Shown here piece after piece: positions 1 to 7,856 of a stretch of 64,000 bases of DNA (the stretch's first letter is position 1; every line of letters starts with the position of its first letter). The DNA comes from JBNAVJ01 sp049700455. GTDB taxonomy: Bacteria; Bacteroidota; Ignavibacteria; Tepidaquicellales; Tepidaquicellaceae. Where the stretch lies: NCBI GenBank assembly GCA_049700455.1, contig JBNAVJ010000001.1, positions 248,001-312,000 on the forward strand, written 5' to 3'. The position numbers and the translations under genes were made by a program. Under the pieces are notes generated by a model. That model ran no database searches. It was given only the letters and a program-made list of their open reading frames with translations, and had not been told where the DNA came from.

Positions 1-452
1 TACAAATTAAATATATGTGCCTGACCTTTAACACAAATTTTCCCTTGGTTTATTGGATGATCCGGGTTCCCATCTACTTTTATAGGTCTTCCTTCCCGAG
101 TTTTTATTAATATACCACAATAATTAGAACAGGCAGTGCAAGTTGATGCATAGTAATTAGCAATTCCGAGGGTAATTTCCTCTGGTTGTTTATTGTAAGG
201 GACTAATTTACCCTTGTCTCTATAATCAGAACAGCCCGTTGCAACAAAAGCTGCAGAAGCCGATAATAAAGCAAGAAACTTACGTCGGGAAACTAAATTA
301 GCGGGCATAATTTCATTTTCTGGAAGACTCTCGTCTATAAATTCATTGGCTTTTGCTTTAATAAATTCTTCATCATTATTAAATTCTTTAAACCCTCTCC
401 AAAAACGAGGCGGTTGATTATTCTCAGTATTGGTACTTAATTTTTTCCCCAT
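1..452 (-). CDS. actB: Alternative complex III subunit ActB, molybdopterin oxidoreductase-like iron-sulfur protein (5' part only)
   Basis: The N-terminal 150 or so residues are in the window; the rest lies beyond the left edge. ActB is the large periplasm-facing subunit of alternative complex III, the quinol:electron-acceptor oxidoreductase that replaces cytochrome bc1 in many FCB bacteria. The translated start (ATG complement at 450-452) gives a hydrophilic N-terminus, then a Tat-like segment beginning VSRRKFLALLSASAAF near residue 54, then a cysteine (ATGC) resembling a lipobox. A CX2CX3C group (CTACSNYC) followed by a later cysteine (GKICVKG) fits the first Fe-S cluster of the molybdopterin-oxidoreductase fold. 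It starts 3 nt after the stop of the small gene at 456-653 and belongs to the actA operon. Assignment is from family knowledge plus context; the catalytic-like and C-terminal ferredoxin parts are not visible. Confidence 0.88.
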   Translation of the reverse strand, partial: MGKKLSTNTENNQPPRFWRGFKEFNNDEEFIKAKANEFIDESLPENEIMPANLVSRRKFLALLSASAAFVATGCSDYRDKGKLVPYNKQPEEITLGIANYYASTCTACSNYCGILIKTREGRPIKVDGNPDHPINQGKICVKGQAHIFNL

Positions 453-455
453 TTT

Positions 456-653
456 TTAAATATTTAAGTTTCTTTTCACTGCATTTTTATTTAATCGGAA
501 AACATTACTATTATTATTTGTATCATTTGGGTTGATAACTTTTTCTGATTTACCCAAAAACAAAGTTTTAAAAGGGGATTTAATCAGAGTATAAAGTCCC
601 ACAAGGAGCAACAATAAATTATAAAAGAACTTTTTTCGTTTTATTTGTTCCAT
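456..653 (-). CDS. Small single-pass membrane protein inside the alternative complex III operon
   Basis: This 65-residue protein has a basic N-terminus (MEQIKRKKFF), one hydrophobic helix at about residues 10-25, and a polar asparagine-rich tail. It lies between actA (stop at 696) and actB (start at 452), 42 nt after the former and 3 nt before the latter, so it is almost certainly co-transcribed and translationally coupled to actB. I do not recognise a named family. Small extra membrane subunits have been described in purified ACIII complexes, and position and topology make this a candidate accessory subunit; that is inference. It is real by its tight operon spacing and membrane-protein composition rather than by homology. 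Confidence 0.65.
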   Translation of the reverse strand: MEQIKRKKFFYNLLLLLVGLYTLIKSPFKTLFLGKSEKVINPNDTNNNSNVFRLNKNAVKRNLNI

Positions 654-695
654 TAGTTTAAAATTTTATTTCGTTTTAATATCGAAATACAAGTT

Positions 696-1283
696 TTATC
701 TGTGGCATGCAAAACAGTTTTCTGGACCTTTTTTGATATTATTTCTAATCTGTACCTGTTCAAAATTCAAAATTTTAGATGCTGGATTACGGTGACAATC
801 AAGACAGGCTCCCATAGTAAACGAATTAACCTGAGCAATAATTTCCATCTGTTTAACGTCCCCATGGCAATTTATACAATCAATCCCTTTGTTTACGTGA
901 ACGCTATGATTAAAATAGGTAAAGTCAGGAACTTTATGTACACGAACCCATTCCAGTGGCTTATTATTTTTATAATATTCGGAAAGCTTAATTATATCAG
1001 GTCTATCTGTACGAGCAATCGTATGACAATTCATACAAACTTCCACTGAGGGGACTCCAGCAATCCGGGACTTGTCTACACCTGTATGACAATACTTGCA
1101 ATCAATTTGCATATCACCGGCATGAAGTTTATGAGAAAAGTTAATAGGTTGTTGGGGAGCATAACCTATACCATTACGTTCTGCATACGAAGCATAATAA
1201 GTAATAGTAAAAGAAACAAGAATTATAAAAACTACAATGGGCAAACGGACTTTTAAACTGTAATCAAGAAGTTTTTTATTCAT
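696..1283 (-). CDS. actA: Alternative complex III subunit ActA, pentaheme c-type cytochrome
   Basis: A 195-residue membrane-anchored multiheme cytochrome c. One N-terminal hydrophobic helix (about residues 14-32) is followed by five CXXCH heme-binding motifs: CKYCH, CMNCH, CINCH, CLDCH and the near-terminal CFACH. Additional histidines (for example NFSHKLHAG and YFNHSVHV) are likely distal heme ligands, as in the cytochrome c7-type fold. Five hemes and a single anchor match ActA of alternative complex III, which passes electrons from the quinol-oxidising core to cytochrome c or directly to an oxidase. It is first in a minus-strand operon with a small membrane protein and actB. The start ATG at 1283 places the anchor directly after the N-terminus. 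Family assignment is strong. Confidence 0.92.
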   Translation of the reverse strand: MNKKLLDYSLKVRLPIVVFIILVSFTITYYASYAERNGIGYAPQQPINFSHKLHAGDMQIDCKYCHTGVDKSRIAGVPSVEVCMNCHTIARTDRPDIIKLSEYYKNNKPLEWVRVHKVPDFTYFNHSVHVNKGIDCINCHGDVKQMEIIAQVNSFTMGACLDCHRNPASKILNFEQVQIRNNIKKGPENCFACHR

Positions 1284-1350
1284 ATGATATTATAATTCCA
1301 CAAACTAAATGGTTAGTTCATTTGACAACAAGATATTAAAACCTAAACTA

Positions 1351-1380
1351 AAAAATTATGATAAAAATTCCATAATTTTT
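1351..1380. repeat. Inverted repeat between divergent actA and cyclophilin genes
   Basis: The arms AAAAATTATG (1351-1360) and CATAATTTTT (1371-1380) are perfect 10-bp complements with a 10-nt spacer. They sit in the 167-bp intergenic region between the divergent genes at 1283 and 1451. The site could be a regulator-binding site for either gene or chance in very AT-rich DNA. No downstream gene end makes a terminator role likely. Confidence 0.4.
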
Positions 1381-1450
1381 AAAATATTATTTTACCTCCT
1401 AAAAGAAAAGGTATCTTTCTATATTTTTTAAAATACAAATATCTTCTTAT

Positions 1451-3559
1451 ATGAAATTAAATAGAGCTATATTTTTTATAATTTGTTTAATTTCCTTTGG
1501 GACTACTTACCTCATAGCACAATCCATAAATATTTTGCAGCTGCAAGATCAGAGAATCGAAGCCGCAATATTAATTAAAAAATTCAACTCGGATTTTTCA
1601 TCATCAACAAGAAAGACCTTACTAAAAGCTCTCGCTAATCTCGGAGACACTTCATCTATCGTAATAAACGAAATAGTTTCAACATTTAGTTCAAATTATA
1701 ATGATGATTCTATAAAAATGATAGCAGCCTTTGCCCTGGGTCAATTACCATGTGAATTATCAAGGATTTCATTGCAGAAAGAGCTTCAAAATAATAATAA
1801 TTCAAGTATTGTCCTTAGTAAAATAATCGACGCTCTTGGAAAGATTGGTAATAGCCAAAATTTGAGACAGCTTTGCGATTTTGTAAATGACCACGATTTT
1901 CTTATCAGTCAGAGCATAGCATTATCAATTGGAAGATTTTACAGAAGAAATATTAAAACTACAGAATCTGTTACCTGTTTGAAAAAACTGTTTGCTCTTC
2001 AAAATGATTCAATAGATTATTTCGTTGCATATGCACTTTCTTCAGTTCGAGACAAATCACTATTAAAAGACTGTCAAGATGAAATTGTATCATTAACGCG
2101 TTCAAAACAATATGAAACTCGTATGTGGGCATATCAATCTCTTGGTTATATTCTAACAGAAGAGTATCTACTGAAAATAATTAAGGAACTTGGTTATGAA
2201 AATCTGTGGCAGGTTAAAGTTAATATGATTAATGCTATGAATTTGATCCCAAAAGACTTATTATTTAACAATTCTGATTTAACTTCTAAAATTGCTGAAG
2301 CTCTCATAAGAGAATCTAAAAATTCTAATTATAATTTAAGACTTGCTTCCATAAAAGCTATTAGCAATATATTTCCCTCTGTCAGTCATAAATATTTAAG
2401 AGAACAACTCTTAGAGTTTTTACTTGAACGCATCAAAGATGAGACAAACGATTATATAAGAGGTGAAACTATCCTTGCCCTATCTCGAGTTTTTAAAGAT
2501 GAAATAAAAGATACTTTATTCAAATTATTTACAACATCTAATATTATTACCAAGTATTATATTTTAATATCTTTACAATTTATGGAAAGCTTTGATCTTC
2601 TGGAGACCTCTACACAACTTGTAAGTGATTATGTAAATGCACAGAACGAACTATCAATAACAAAAGAAGTAGCTATTCCCCCTTCGTTGAGCAAATTATA
2701 TGGAGGATATTTGGAATTATTAAATACTATTAAAGGAAGAGTAATAACACAATCTCAAAATAAGTTAAGATTAATTTTTACAGAATTCCTCAGCTCAAAA
2801 GATCCTTATTTAGTTGATATTTGTATTAACGCTTTAAGTGATAGCCTTTTTTTAAGTAGTCGTAACGAAACTGAAACAGTACTCCAATATGATTTCAACG
2901 AATTGAAATATCCTGAGGATAGAGATGTAATAATTTTAATGGTGAAAGAATTTATCAGCCGTTCTTCTGACAAGTTTCTACCATTATTACAAAAGGCTAT
3001 TTCCTTTAATGACTTTGATATATGCAAACTCATAGAACAATCCTGCTACAAGCATCTTGTCCAAAGCCTTGAAAATTGTACACAGAGAACAGCAATAGAT
3101 ATCAACAATCTTCAAACCCTTTTTGAAAATAATTACATAGCAATTTTACAAACCCGGTATGGACACATAAAAATACGCCTTTTAAATAAAGAAGCCCCTT
3201 TTACCGTATTAAATTTTATGGAACTTTCAAAAAAAGGCTTCTATGACAACACAATTTTCCATCGTGTAGTGCCAAACTTTGTAATCCAAGGTGGTGATCC
3301 ACGGGGAAATGGATATGGAGGACCTCCATATTTTATTAGAAGTGAATTCAACAACCTTAGTTTTAAGAGGGGTACAGTAGGGATGGCTTCAGATGGTAAA
3401 GATACAGAAGGAAGTCAATTTTTTATAATGCATTCACCATATTATCACCTTGATGGTAAATATACATTATTTGGATTTGTCGAAGAGGGAGAAGATGTAA
3501 TTGACAGGATTGGACAGGGAGATACTTTAGTTTCGGTTACAATAAACTATGATAAGTAA
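1451..3559 (+). CDS. Secreted HEAT-repeat protein fused to a cyclophilin-type peptidyl-prolyl isomerase
   Basis: The protein has 702 residues. A signal peptide (hydrophobic residues about 6-23, ending near LIAQS) is followed by about 530 residues of paired alpha-helices with the spacing of HEAT/armadillo repeats (segments such as DSIKMIAAFALGQL and LRLASIKAISNI). The last 140 residues are a cyclophilin domain: NTIFHRVVPNFVIQGGD with catalytic Arg at about residue 605, then GTVGMA, SQFFI and DGKYTLFGFV. The isomerase domain lies at the C-terminus and the product is predicted to be exported, so it probably helps fold periplasmic or outer-membrane proteins, with the HEAT solenoid as a client- or partner-binding scaffold (inference). 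Free cyclophilins are about 160-190 residues, so this is a large fusion. It stands alone, divergent from actA. Confidence 0.85.
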   Translation: MKLNRAIFFIICLISFGTTYLIAQSINILQLQDQRIEAAILIKKFNSDFSSSTRKTLLKALANLGDTSSIVINEIVSTFSSNYNDDSIKMIAAFALGQLPCELSRISLQKELQNNNNSSIVLSKIIDALGKIGNSQNLRQLCDFVNDHDFLISQSIALSIGRFYRRNIKTTESVTCLKKLFALQNDSIDYFVAYALSSVRDKSLLKDCQDEIVSLTRSKQYETRMWAYQSLGYILTEEYLLKIIKELGYENLWQVKVNMINAMNLIPKDLLFNNSDLTSKIAEALIRESKNSNYNLRLASIKAISNIFPSVSHKYLREQLLEFLLERIKDETNDYIRGETILALSRVFKDEIKDTLFKLFTTSNIITKYYILISLQFMESFDLLETSTQLVSDYVNAQNELSITKEVAIPPSLSKLYGGYLELLNTIKGRVITQSQNKLRLIFTEFLSSKDPYLVDICINALSDSLFLSSRNETETVLQYDFNELKYPEDRDVIILMVKEFISRSSDKFLPLLQKAISFNDFDICKLIEQSCYKHLVQSLENCTQRTAIDINNLQTLFENNYIAILQTRYGHIKIRLLNKEAPFTVLNFMELSKKGFYDNTIFHRVVPNFVIQGGDPRGNGYGGPPYFIRSEFNNLSFKRGTVGMASDGKDTEGSQFFIMHSPYYHLDGKYTLFGFVEEGEDVIDRIGQGDTLVSVTINYDK

Positions 3560-3584
3560 TTATAGAGAATGTAAAACTAATTTT

Positions 3585-3602
3585 TGTTAAATTAATTTAA
3601 CA
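3585..3602. promoter_or_regulatory. Perfect 18-bp palindrome upstream of ferritin
   Basis: The 18 bases TGTTAAATTAATTTAACA read the same on both strands. They lie 26 nt after the cyclophilin stop and 41 nt before the ferritin ATG. Perfect symmetry of this length in a ferritin promoter suggests an operator for a dimeric regulator of the Fur/PerR or Crp type. The sequence does not match a classical Fur box exactly, and I cannot exclude a weak transcript-end hairpin. Confidence 0.55.
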
Positions 3603-3643
3603 TTGGGACAAAAAATCAATTAAACAAAACATAGGAGTATATT

Positions 3644-4150
3644 ATGTTAACACCAAAACTATTAGAAGCCCTTAATGAACAAGTTAATCGTGAATTCTTT
3701 TCGGAGTATCTTTATTTAGGAATGGCTGGATATTGTTATTCGCTTGATTTGAATGGATTTGCAAATTTTTTTATGGTACAGGCTCAGGAAGAACATCAAC
3801 ATGCTTTAAAAATTTACAATTACATTTATAATAGAAATGGTAAAGTGATATTGAAACCTCTTGATGCTCCAAAAATGGAATACAACAATATTATGGGAGT
3901 TTTTGAGGAAACCTTGAAGCATGAGCAAGCTGTCACCGCAGCTATTAACAATCTTATGGAACTCGCGATAAAGGAAAACGATCATGCTACTGTGAGTTTT
4001 TTAAAGTGGTTTGTAGATGAACAAGTCGAAGAAGAATTGTCAGTTACAAAAATTCTTAATAAATTTAAAATAATTGGCACCGAAGGGTCTGGTTTACTAT
4101 TTCTGGATTCTGAATTGGGTAAACGTACTTTTACTCCCTCAGCCGAGTAA
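3644..4150 (+). CDS. ftnA: Non-heme bacterial ferritin
   Basis: A 168-residue iron-storage protein of the FtnA family that oxidises Fe(II) with O2 or H2O2 and stores ferric mineral in a 24-subunit cytosolic shell. Ferroxidase-centre residues are at the standard positions: Glu17 (in NREFFSEYLYL), Glu49/Glu50 and His53 (in AQEEHQHA), a central Glu near 94 (FEETLKHEQ) and the QVEEE group near 126-130. The length is typical. A good Shine-Dalgarno (AGGAG, 3633-3637) lies 6 nt before the ATG, which is unusual in this window and suggests high expression. The palindrome at 3585-3602 is a likely operator. Confidence 0.95.
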   Translation: MLTPKLLEALNEQVNREFFSEYLYLGMAGYCYSLDLNGFANFFMVQAQEEHQHALKIYNYIYNRNGKVILKPLDAPKMEYNNIMGVFEETLKHEQAVTAAINNLMELAIKENDHATVSFLKWFVDEQVEEELSVTKILNKFKIIGTEGSGLLFLDSELGKRTFTPSAE

Positions 4151-4188
4151 AGGTCCCATTTAAATTTTCTATCAAGTTTATTTAAAAA

Positions 4189-4635
4189 ATGAAAATCTAT
4201 TTTGCCGCTGCTATTAGAGGAGCAAAGGAGCCTGTAGCAGCTGAAATATACAAATCTTTGATTGTTTACTTACAGAATTATGGCTCCGTACTAACAGAGC
4301 ACATAGCTAATGCTGAAATATTTACAAATGGTGAACCAGCATTTTCTGATTCATATATTTATAAAAGAGACGTAAATTGGTTGTTATCTGCTGATCTCGT
4401 TATTGCTGAAGTTACTTATCCCAGTCTTGGGGTTGGATTTGAAATTGCAACGGCGGTTGAACATAACAAATTAATTTTTTGTTTAAAGAAAAAGGGTAGT
4501 AAAAAGATTTCTGCTATGATTTCCGGGTGTGATAAACTTGAACTTAAAGAGTATAGTAATATTTCAGAAGCAAAAAAATTGATTGCTAACTATATCAAAA
4601 AAAAATTCCCAGCTACTTCTAGTAATGGAAAATAA
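4189..4635 (+). CDS. 2'-deoxynucleoside 5'-phosphate N-hydrolase (DNPH1/Rcl family)
   Basis: The 148-residue protein matches the nucleoside 2-deoxyribosyltransferase fold and is closest to DNPH1/Rcl, which hydrolyses the N-glycosidic bond of 2'-deoxynucleoside 5'-monophosphates to give base and deoxyribose 5-phosphate. Diagnostic stretches are FAAAIRGAKE at the N-terminus, VLTEHIANAE near residue 34, YKRDVNWLLSADLVIAEV with Asp61, and PSLGVGFEIATAV with Glu85, the likely catalytic glutamate. DNPH1 sanitises nucleotide pools. It starts 38 nt after ferritin and overlaps the next gene by 11 nt. A true nucleoside deoxyribosyltransferase is the main alternative, but the IRG and SLGVG motifs favour DNPH1. 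Confidence 0.85.
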   Translation: MKIYFAAAIRGAKEPVAAEIYKSLIVYLQNYGSVLTEHIANAEIFTNGEPAFSDSYIYKRDVNWLLSADLVIAEVTYPSLGVGFEIATAVEHNKLIFCLKKKGSKKISAMISGCDKLELKEYSNISEAKKLIANYIKKKFPATSSNGK

Positions 4636-5152
4636 AAGTGCAATAATAAATTTGTTTTTGAAGTTCTTAATTGTGGTACTAAGTTTGTCTCTATATGCTT
4701 GTTCTGACAAAAACAAACAATTTCAAGTTTCAGAACCATCTTCTTCTCCAAAGAATTTTTCAGCTTGTAATTTTCTTACAGCTGATGCGATAAAAGAAAT
4801 CTTTGAAAACGAAGTAGAAAAGGAAATTGGAATTGTAGATAGTACCATCTGTATTTATAAATTTAAAAGCGGAAATTATCTCTCAATAAGTTTGACTCTT
4901 CGCAATTTTAACGATTCACAAACAGCACATAAAGTTTTTAATGAAAAATTAAAATCTATTAAAAATCAAGATGCTATCCAAAAAATATTCAATCTTGGTG
5001 AAGATGCTTTTTGGATTGGAAAAGAAATTCACGAATTGAATATTTTAAAAGGTAACAATATTTTTGAACTATCTGTTGTAACATCACCCAACATTGATGA
5101 ATCAGAATTAAGTGCAAAATGTATCCTTTTATCTGAAAAATTTATTAAGTAA
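4625..5152 (+). CDS. Predicted lipoprotein of unknown function
   Basis: I choose ATG 4625 over 4583 because it gives a standard lipoprotein signal: MENK, a hydrophobic core and the lipobox LYAC at about residues 22-25. The mature part (about 150 residues) contains two conserved-looking cysteines, one in FSACNFLTADAIKEIF and one in TICIYKF, possibly a disulfide, and ends in helix-rich sequence. The CNFLTADAIKEIF segment recalls lipoproteins with an N-terminal 'cysteine-leucine-threonine-helix' motif (DUF3558-like), but the match is weak. It overlaps the DNPH1-like gene by 11 nt and ends 3 nt before glutamate dehydrogenase, so it is in that operon. Function not known. Confidence 0.75.
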   Translation: MENKSAIINLFLKFLIVVLSLSLYACSDKNKQFQVSEPSSSPKNFSACNFLTADAIKEIFENEVEKEIGIVDSTICIYKFKSGNYLSISLTLRNFNDSQTAHKVFNEKLKSIKNQDAIQKIFNLGEDAFWIGKEIHELNILKGNNIFELSVVTSPNIDESELSAKCILLSEKFIK

Positions 5153-5155
5153 CAA

Positions 5156-6442
5156 ATGACAAACTATCTATATAAGGAACCTGCTCCTTATAAGAAAGGA
5201 GAAACAAATCCTTTCGAATCAATGCTAACCAGATTCAATCAAGCAGCAAAAATATATAATCTTGACGAAGGTTTATATAACTATCTGGTGCACCCTGTAA
5301 AACAGGTTATAATTTCCATACCAGTTGTAATGGATAATGGGAAATTAGAAGTATTTGAGGGGTATAGAGTGATACATGATAATATTTTAGGACCTTCAAA
5401 AGGTGGAATACGTTTTGCTCCTGATGTTGACCTCGATGAAATTAAAGCACTTGCTTCATGGATGTCCTGGAAGTGTGCAATCGCAAGTATTCCCTTTGGC
5501 GGAGCAAAAGGGGGGGTAAGATGTGACCCTTCTAAATTATCAATGAATGAGCTTGAAAAAATCACACGGCGTTATACATCTTCACTTTTAGAAGTACTTG
5601 GACCTGACACAGATATACCTGCACCCGATATGAATACAAATGAACAAATAATGGCGTGGATTATGGACACCTATAGCATGCATGAACGAAAAAATGTAAC
5701 AGCAGTTGTTACTGGTAAGCCTGTTATATTGGGTGGTTCGAGAGGAAGACGTGAAGCAACAGGTAGAGGAGTAATGATTTCAGCAATGGCTGCTCTTGAG
5801 AAAAAAGGTGTTAAACCTGAAAAAGTAACCTGTGCGGTACAAGGATTTGGAAACGTTGGTTCTGTCAGCGCAAAATTGTTAAGTGAAAAGGAAATAAAAA
5901 TAATTGCCATCAGTGATATCACAGGAGGATATTATAATGAAAATGGAATTAATATTAATGACGCCATAGACTATGTAGAAAAAAATGGGACACTTGAAAA
6001 CGGCAATTTCGGAGATAGAATAACTAATGAAGAACTACTTGAGCTTAAGTGCTATATGCTCGTACCCGCAGCCAAAGAAGACCAAATAACAGGGAAAAAT
6101 GCTCATAAGATTCAGGCAAGATTAATTGTGGAGGGTGCTAATGGACCAACTTCAGCCGATGCTGATCAAATCCTGAACGATAATGGAATAATGGTAATTC
6201 CTGATATTCTTGCTAATTCAGGAGGAGTAATAGTATCATATTTTGAATGGGTACAGGATAGGATAGGATATTTCTGGGATGAAGCCGATGTTAACAATCG
6301 ACTAACAAGGATGATGACAGAAGCTTTTGAAAATGTTTATAAAACAGCTATGAATTATCATACAAACTTGAGAATTGGGGCTTATATATATGCTATCGAT
6401 AAGGTGTCACGAGTTCTGAAACTTAGAGGAATATATAGCTAA
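5156..6442 (+). CDS. gdhA: Glutamate dehydrogenase (Glu/Leu/Phe/Val dehydrogenase family)
   Basis: The 428-residue cytosolic enzyme interconverts glutamate and 2-oxoglutarate plus ammonia. The N-terminal dimerisation/substrate domain contains PSKGGIRF (about 80-87), PFGGAKGG with the catalytic lysine at about 118, and DIPAPDMNT (153-161) with the conserved aspartate. The C-terminal Rossmann domain has the fingerprint GFGNVG at 230-235. The usual length for the hexameric small-subunit class is 410-450. The glycine pair in AKGG is written as a run of seven G (5510-5516). It lies 3 nt after the lipoprotein gene and 5 nt before the next gene. Coenzyme preference cannot be read safely here. Confidence 0.93.
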   Translation: MTNYLYKEPAPYKKGETNPFESMLTRFNQAAKIYNLDEGLYNYLVHPVKQVIISIPVVMDNGKLEVFEGYRVIHDNILGPSKGGIRFAPDVDLDEIKALASWMSWKCAIASIPFGGAKGGVRCDPSKLSMNELEKITRRYTSSLLEVLGPDTDIPAPDMNTNEQIMAWIMDTYSMHERKNVTAVVTGKPVILGGSRGRREATGRGVMISAMAALEKKGVKPEKVTCAVQGFGNVGSVSAKLLSEKEIKIIAISDITGGYYNENGININDAIDYVEKNGTLENGNFGDRITNEELLELKCYMLVPAAKEDQITGKNAHKIQARLIVEGANGPTSADADQILNDNGIMVIPDILANSGGVIVSYFEWVQDRIGYFWDEADVNNRLTRMMTEAFENVYKTAMNYHTNLRIGAYIYAIDKVSRVLKLRGIYS

Positions 6443-6447
6443 GGTGA

Positions 6448-7074
6448 ATGAAATTAGTAGCATTGATTTTGTGTTTTTACTTTGTATTTGTTTCCGCAAA
6501 CGCACAAAACTCTTCTGTGCTGCCCCATACAAATACTTATTTTCTGAAAAAACTAATAACAGAAAACCTTACAGACTTAGATAACAAAATTATAGTTTTA
6601 GGAAAGGAAAAAGTTTTTAATGTTTTTATAGATAATAATAGTAATAACGTTTCACAAAAATTTTTCTATAATACTATTAGAGATAGATTTGCACAATATA
6701 ATTTAATATTTGAGAGTGTCGATTCTACTGAGTTTAAAATATTCTTTTTTAATTTGTTGATAAAGACTGAATACCCAACTTACCGGGTGGAAAATCTAAT
6801 TGGTAACAGATACATTACAAGAGTTTTTACTGTTAAATTTGACTATAAATTGGTTAGTATTGATGATTCTATTTTATTAGTTAACTCTGTTAAAGCAAAA
6901 TACCAGGATGAAGTATTATTAGACTATATAGACTATGTTCAAGACCCTGAGTTACCATTCACTTGTGCTGAATTACCAAGGATGAGGTTTACAGATCGAT
7001 ATTTAGTTCCAACTATTATGATAGCAGTATCTGGTCTTGCAATAGTTTTGTTTTTTACAATCAGAAGCAAATAA
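6448..7074 (+). CDS. Exported protein with a C-terminal membrane anchor, unknown function
   Basis: A 208-residue protein with a signal peptide (cleavage likely after SANA) and a second hydrophobic helix at about residues 186-204 followed by the basic tail TIRSK. The mature domain should be periplasmic and tethered to the inner membrane by its C-terminus. The middle region is a mixed alpha/beta sequence rich in phenylalanine and asparagine, and I recognise no catalytic motif. It is preceded by AAGGTGA as a plausible ribosome binding site. It sits 5 nt after gdhA and 5 nt before bamD, so a role in envelope biogenesis is possible; this is inference from position only. Confidence 0.7.
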   Translation: MKLVALILCFYFVFVSANAQNSSVLPHTNTYFLKKLITENLTDLDNKIIVLGKEKVFNVFIDNNSNNVSQKFFYNTIRDRFAQYNLIFESVDSTEFKIFFFNLLIKTEYPTYRVENLIGNRYITRVFTVKFDYKLVSIDDSILLVNSVKAKYQDEVLLDYIDYVQDPELPFTCAELPRMRFTDRYLVPTIMIAVSGLAIVLFFTIRSK

Positions 7075-7079
7075 TTGTT

Positions 7080-7856
7080 ATGTATAAACTTAAATCTATT
7101 ATTAATCTTGTATTCATTTTATTTATTGCTATTATTATTGGGTCTTGTGTTAGTTCTGATAAATCTGATATACTACCTGATGACACACCAGAAACTGCAA
7201 TACAAAAGGCTATGGGAAATTACGAACAAAAAAAATATCTTACTGCAATCGATGATTTCTCCTTAATAAAGCTCAAATTTTCAGGCACCAAAATTGTAGA
7301 CAAAGCACAGTTTTTCTTGGGAATGTGCCATTATCATCGTGGAGAATACATTATTGCAGCTTACGAATTCGAAAACCTTTTAAAAAACTACTCTACAAGT
7401 CAATATACAAAAGGGGCTAGGTACTATCGGGCTTTGAGTTTCTATAAACTATCACCGGATTACTCCCTCGATCAAACATACACGCAAATGGCAATAAGGG
7501 AGTTTCAAAATTTTATGGAACTTTATCCTTTAGATTCCCTTGCAAAAGATGCACAAGCAAAAATTAAAGAACTGCGTAATAAATTAGCTTTAAAAGACTA
7601 TAAAGCAGCACAGTTATATGTAACTCTTGATAACTATAAAGCTGCTGATATATATTTTGACCATATCGTAGAAGAATATTATGATACAGATTGGGCAGAT
7701 GATGCTCTTTATTCAAAAATCAAACTTTCTATTTCACGTAATAAGTTAGAACAAGCAATAAAAGATATAGAAAAATTTGAAAAACGCTTTCCAGATAGTC
7801 CTTATCTAAAAGAACTTCAGGAATTAAAAAAGAAAAATGTTAGCAAAAAAAGTTAA
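7080..7856 (+). CDS. bamD: Outer membrane protein assembly factor BamD (TPR lipoprotein)
   Basis: A 258-residue lipoprotein. The signal peptide ends in the lipobox IIGSC (about residues 19-23). The mature part is a series of TPR-like helix pairs, including AMGNYEQKKYLTAIDDF, FFLGMCHYHRGEYIIAAYEF, GARYYRALSFYKLSP and a long linker pair, a layout typical of BamD/ComL. BamD is the essential periplasmic lipoprotein of the BAM complex that feeds outer-membrane beta-barrels to BamA. Length and repeat order fit BamD better than CpoB/YbgF. It overlaps the following thioesterase gene by 20 nt. Confidence 0.85.
   Translation: MYKLKSIINLVFILFIAIIIGSCVSSDKSDILPDDTPETAIQKAMGNYEQKKYLTAIDDFSLIKLKFSGTKIVDKAQFFLGMCHYHRGEYIIAAYEFENLLKNYSTSQYTKGARYYRALSFYKLSPDYSLDQTYTQMAIREFQNFMELYPLDSLAKDAQAKIKELRNKLALKDYKAAQLYVTLDNYKAADIYFDHIVEEYYDTDWADDALYSKIKLSISRNKLEQAIKDIEKFEKRFPDSPYLKELQELKKKNVSKKS

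Noticed and set aside
702..1049. 115-residue plus-strand ORF antisense to actA
   Set aside because: It is the shadow of the pentaheme cytochrome gene, whose five CXXCH motifs on the minus strand are clear; the plus-strand translation shows no family features.
5281..5922. Minus-strand ORFs antisense to gdhA
   Set aside because: Both lie fully within a conserved dehydrogenase gene and their proteins look like reverse-strand shadow sequence.
7075..7266. 63-residue leucine-rich ORF overlapping bamD in another frame
   Set aside because: It is a frame shadow of the lipoprotein signal region of bamD, which has a clear lipobox and TPRs.
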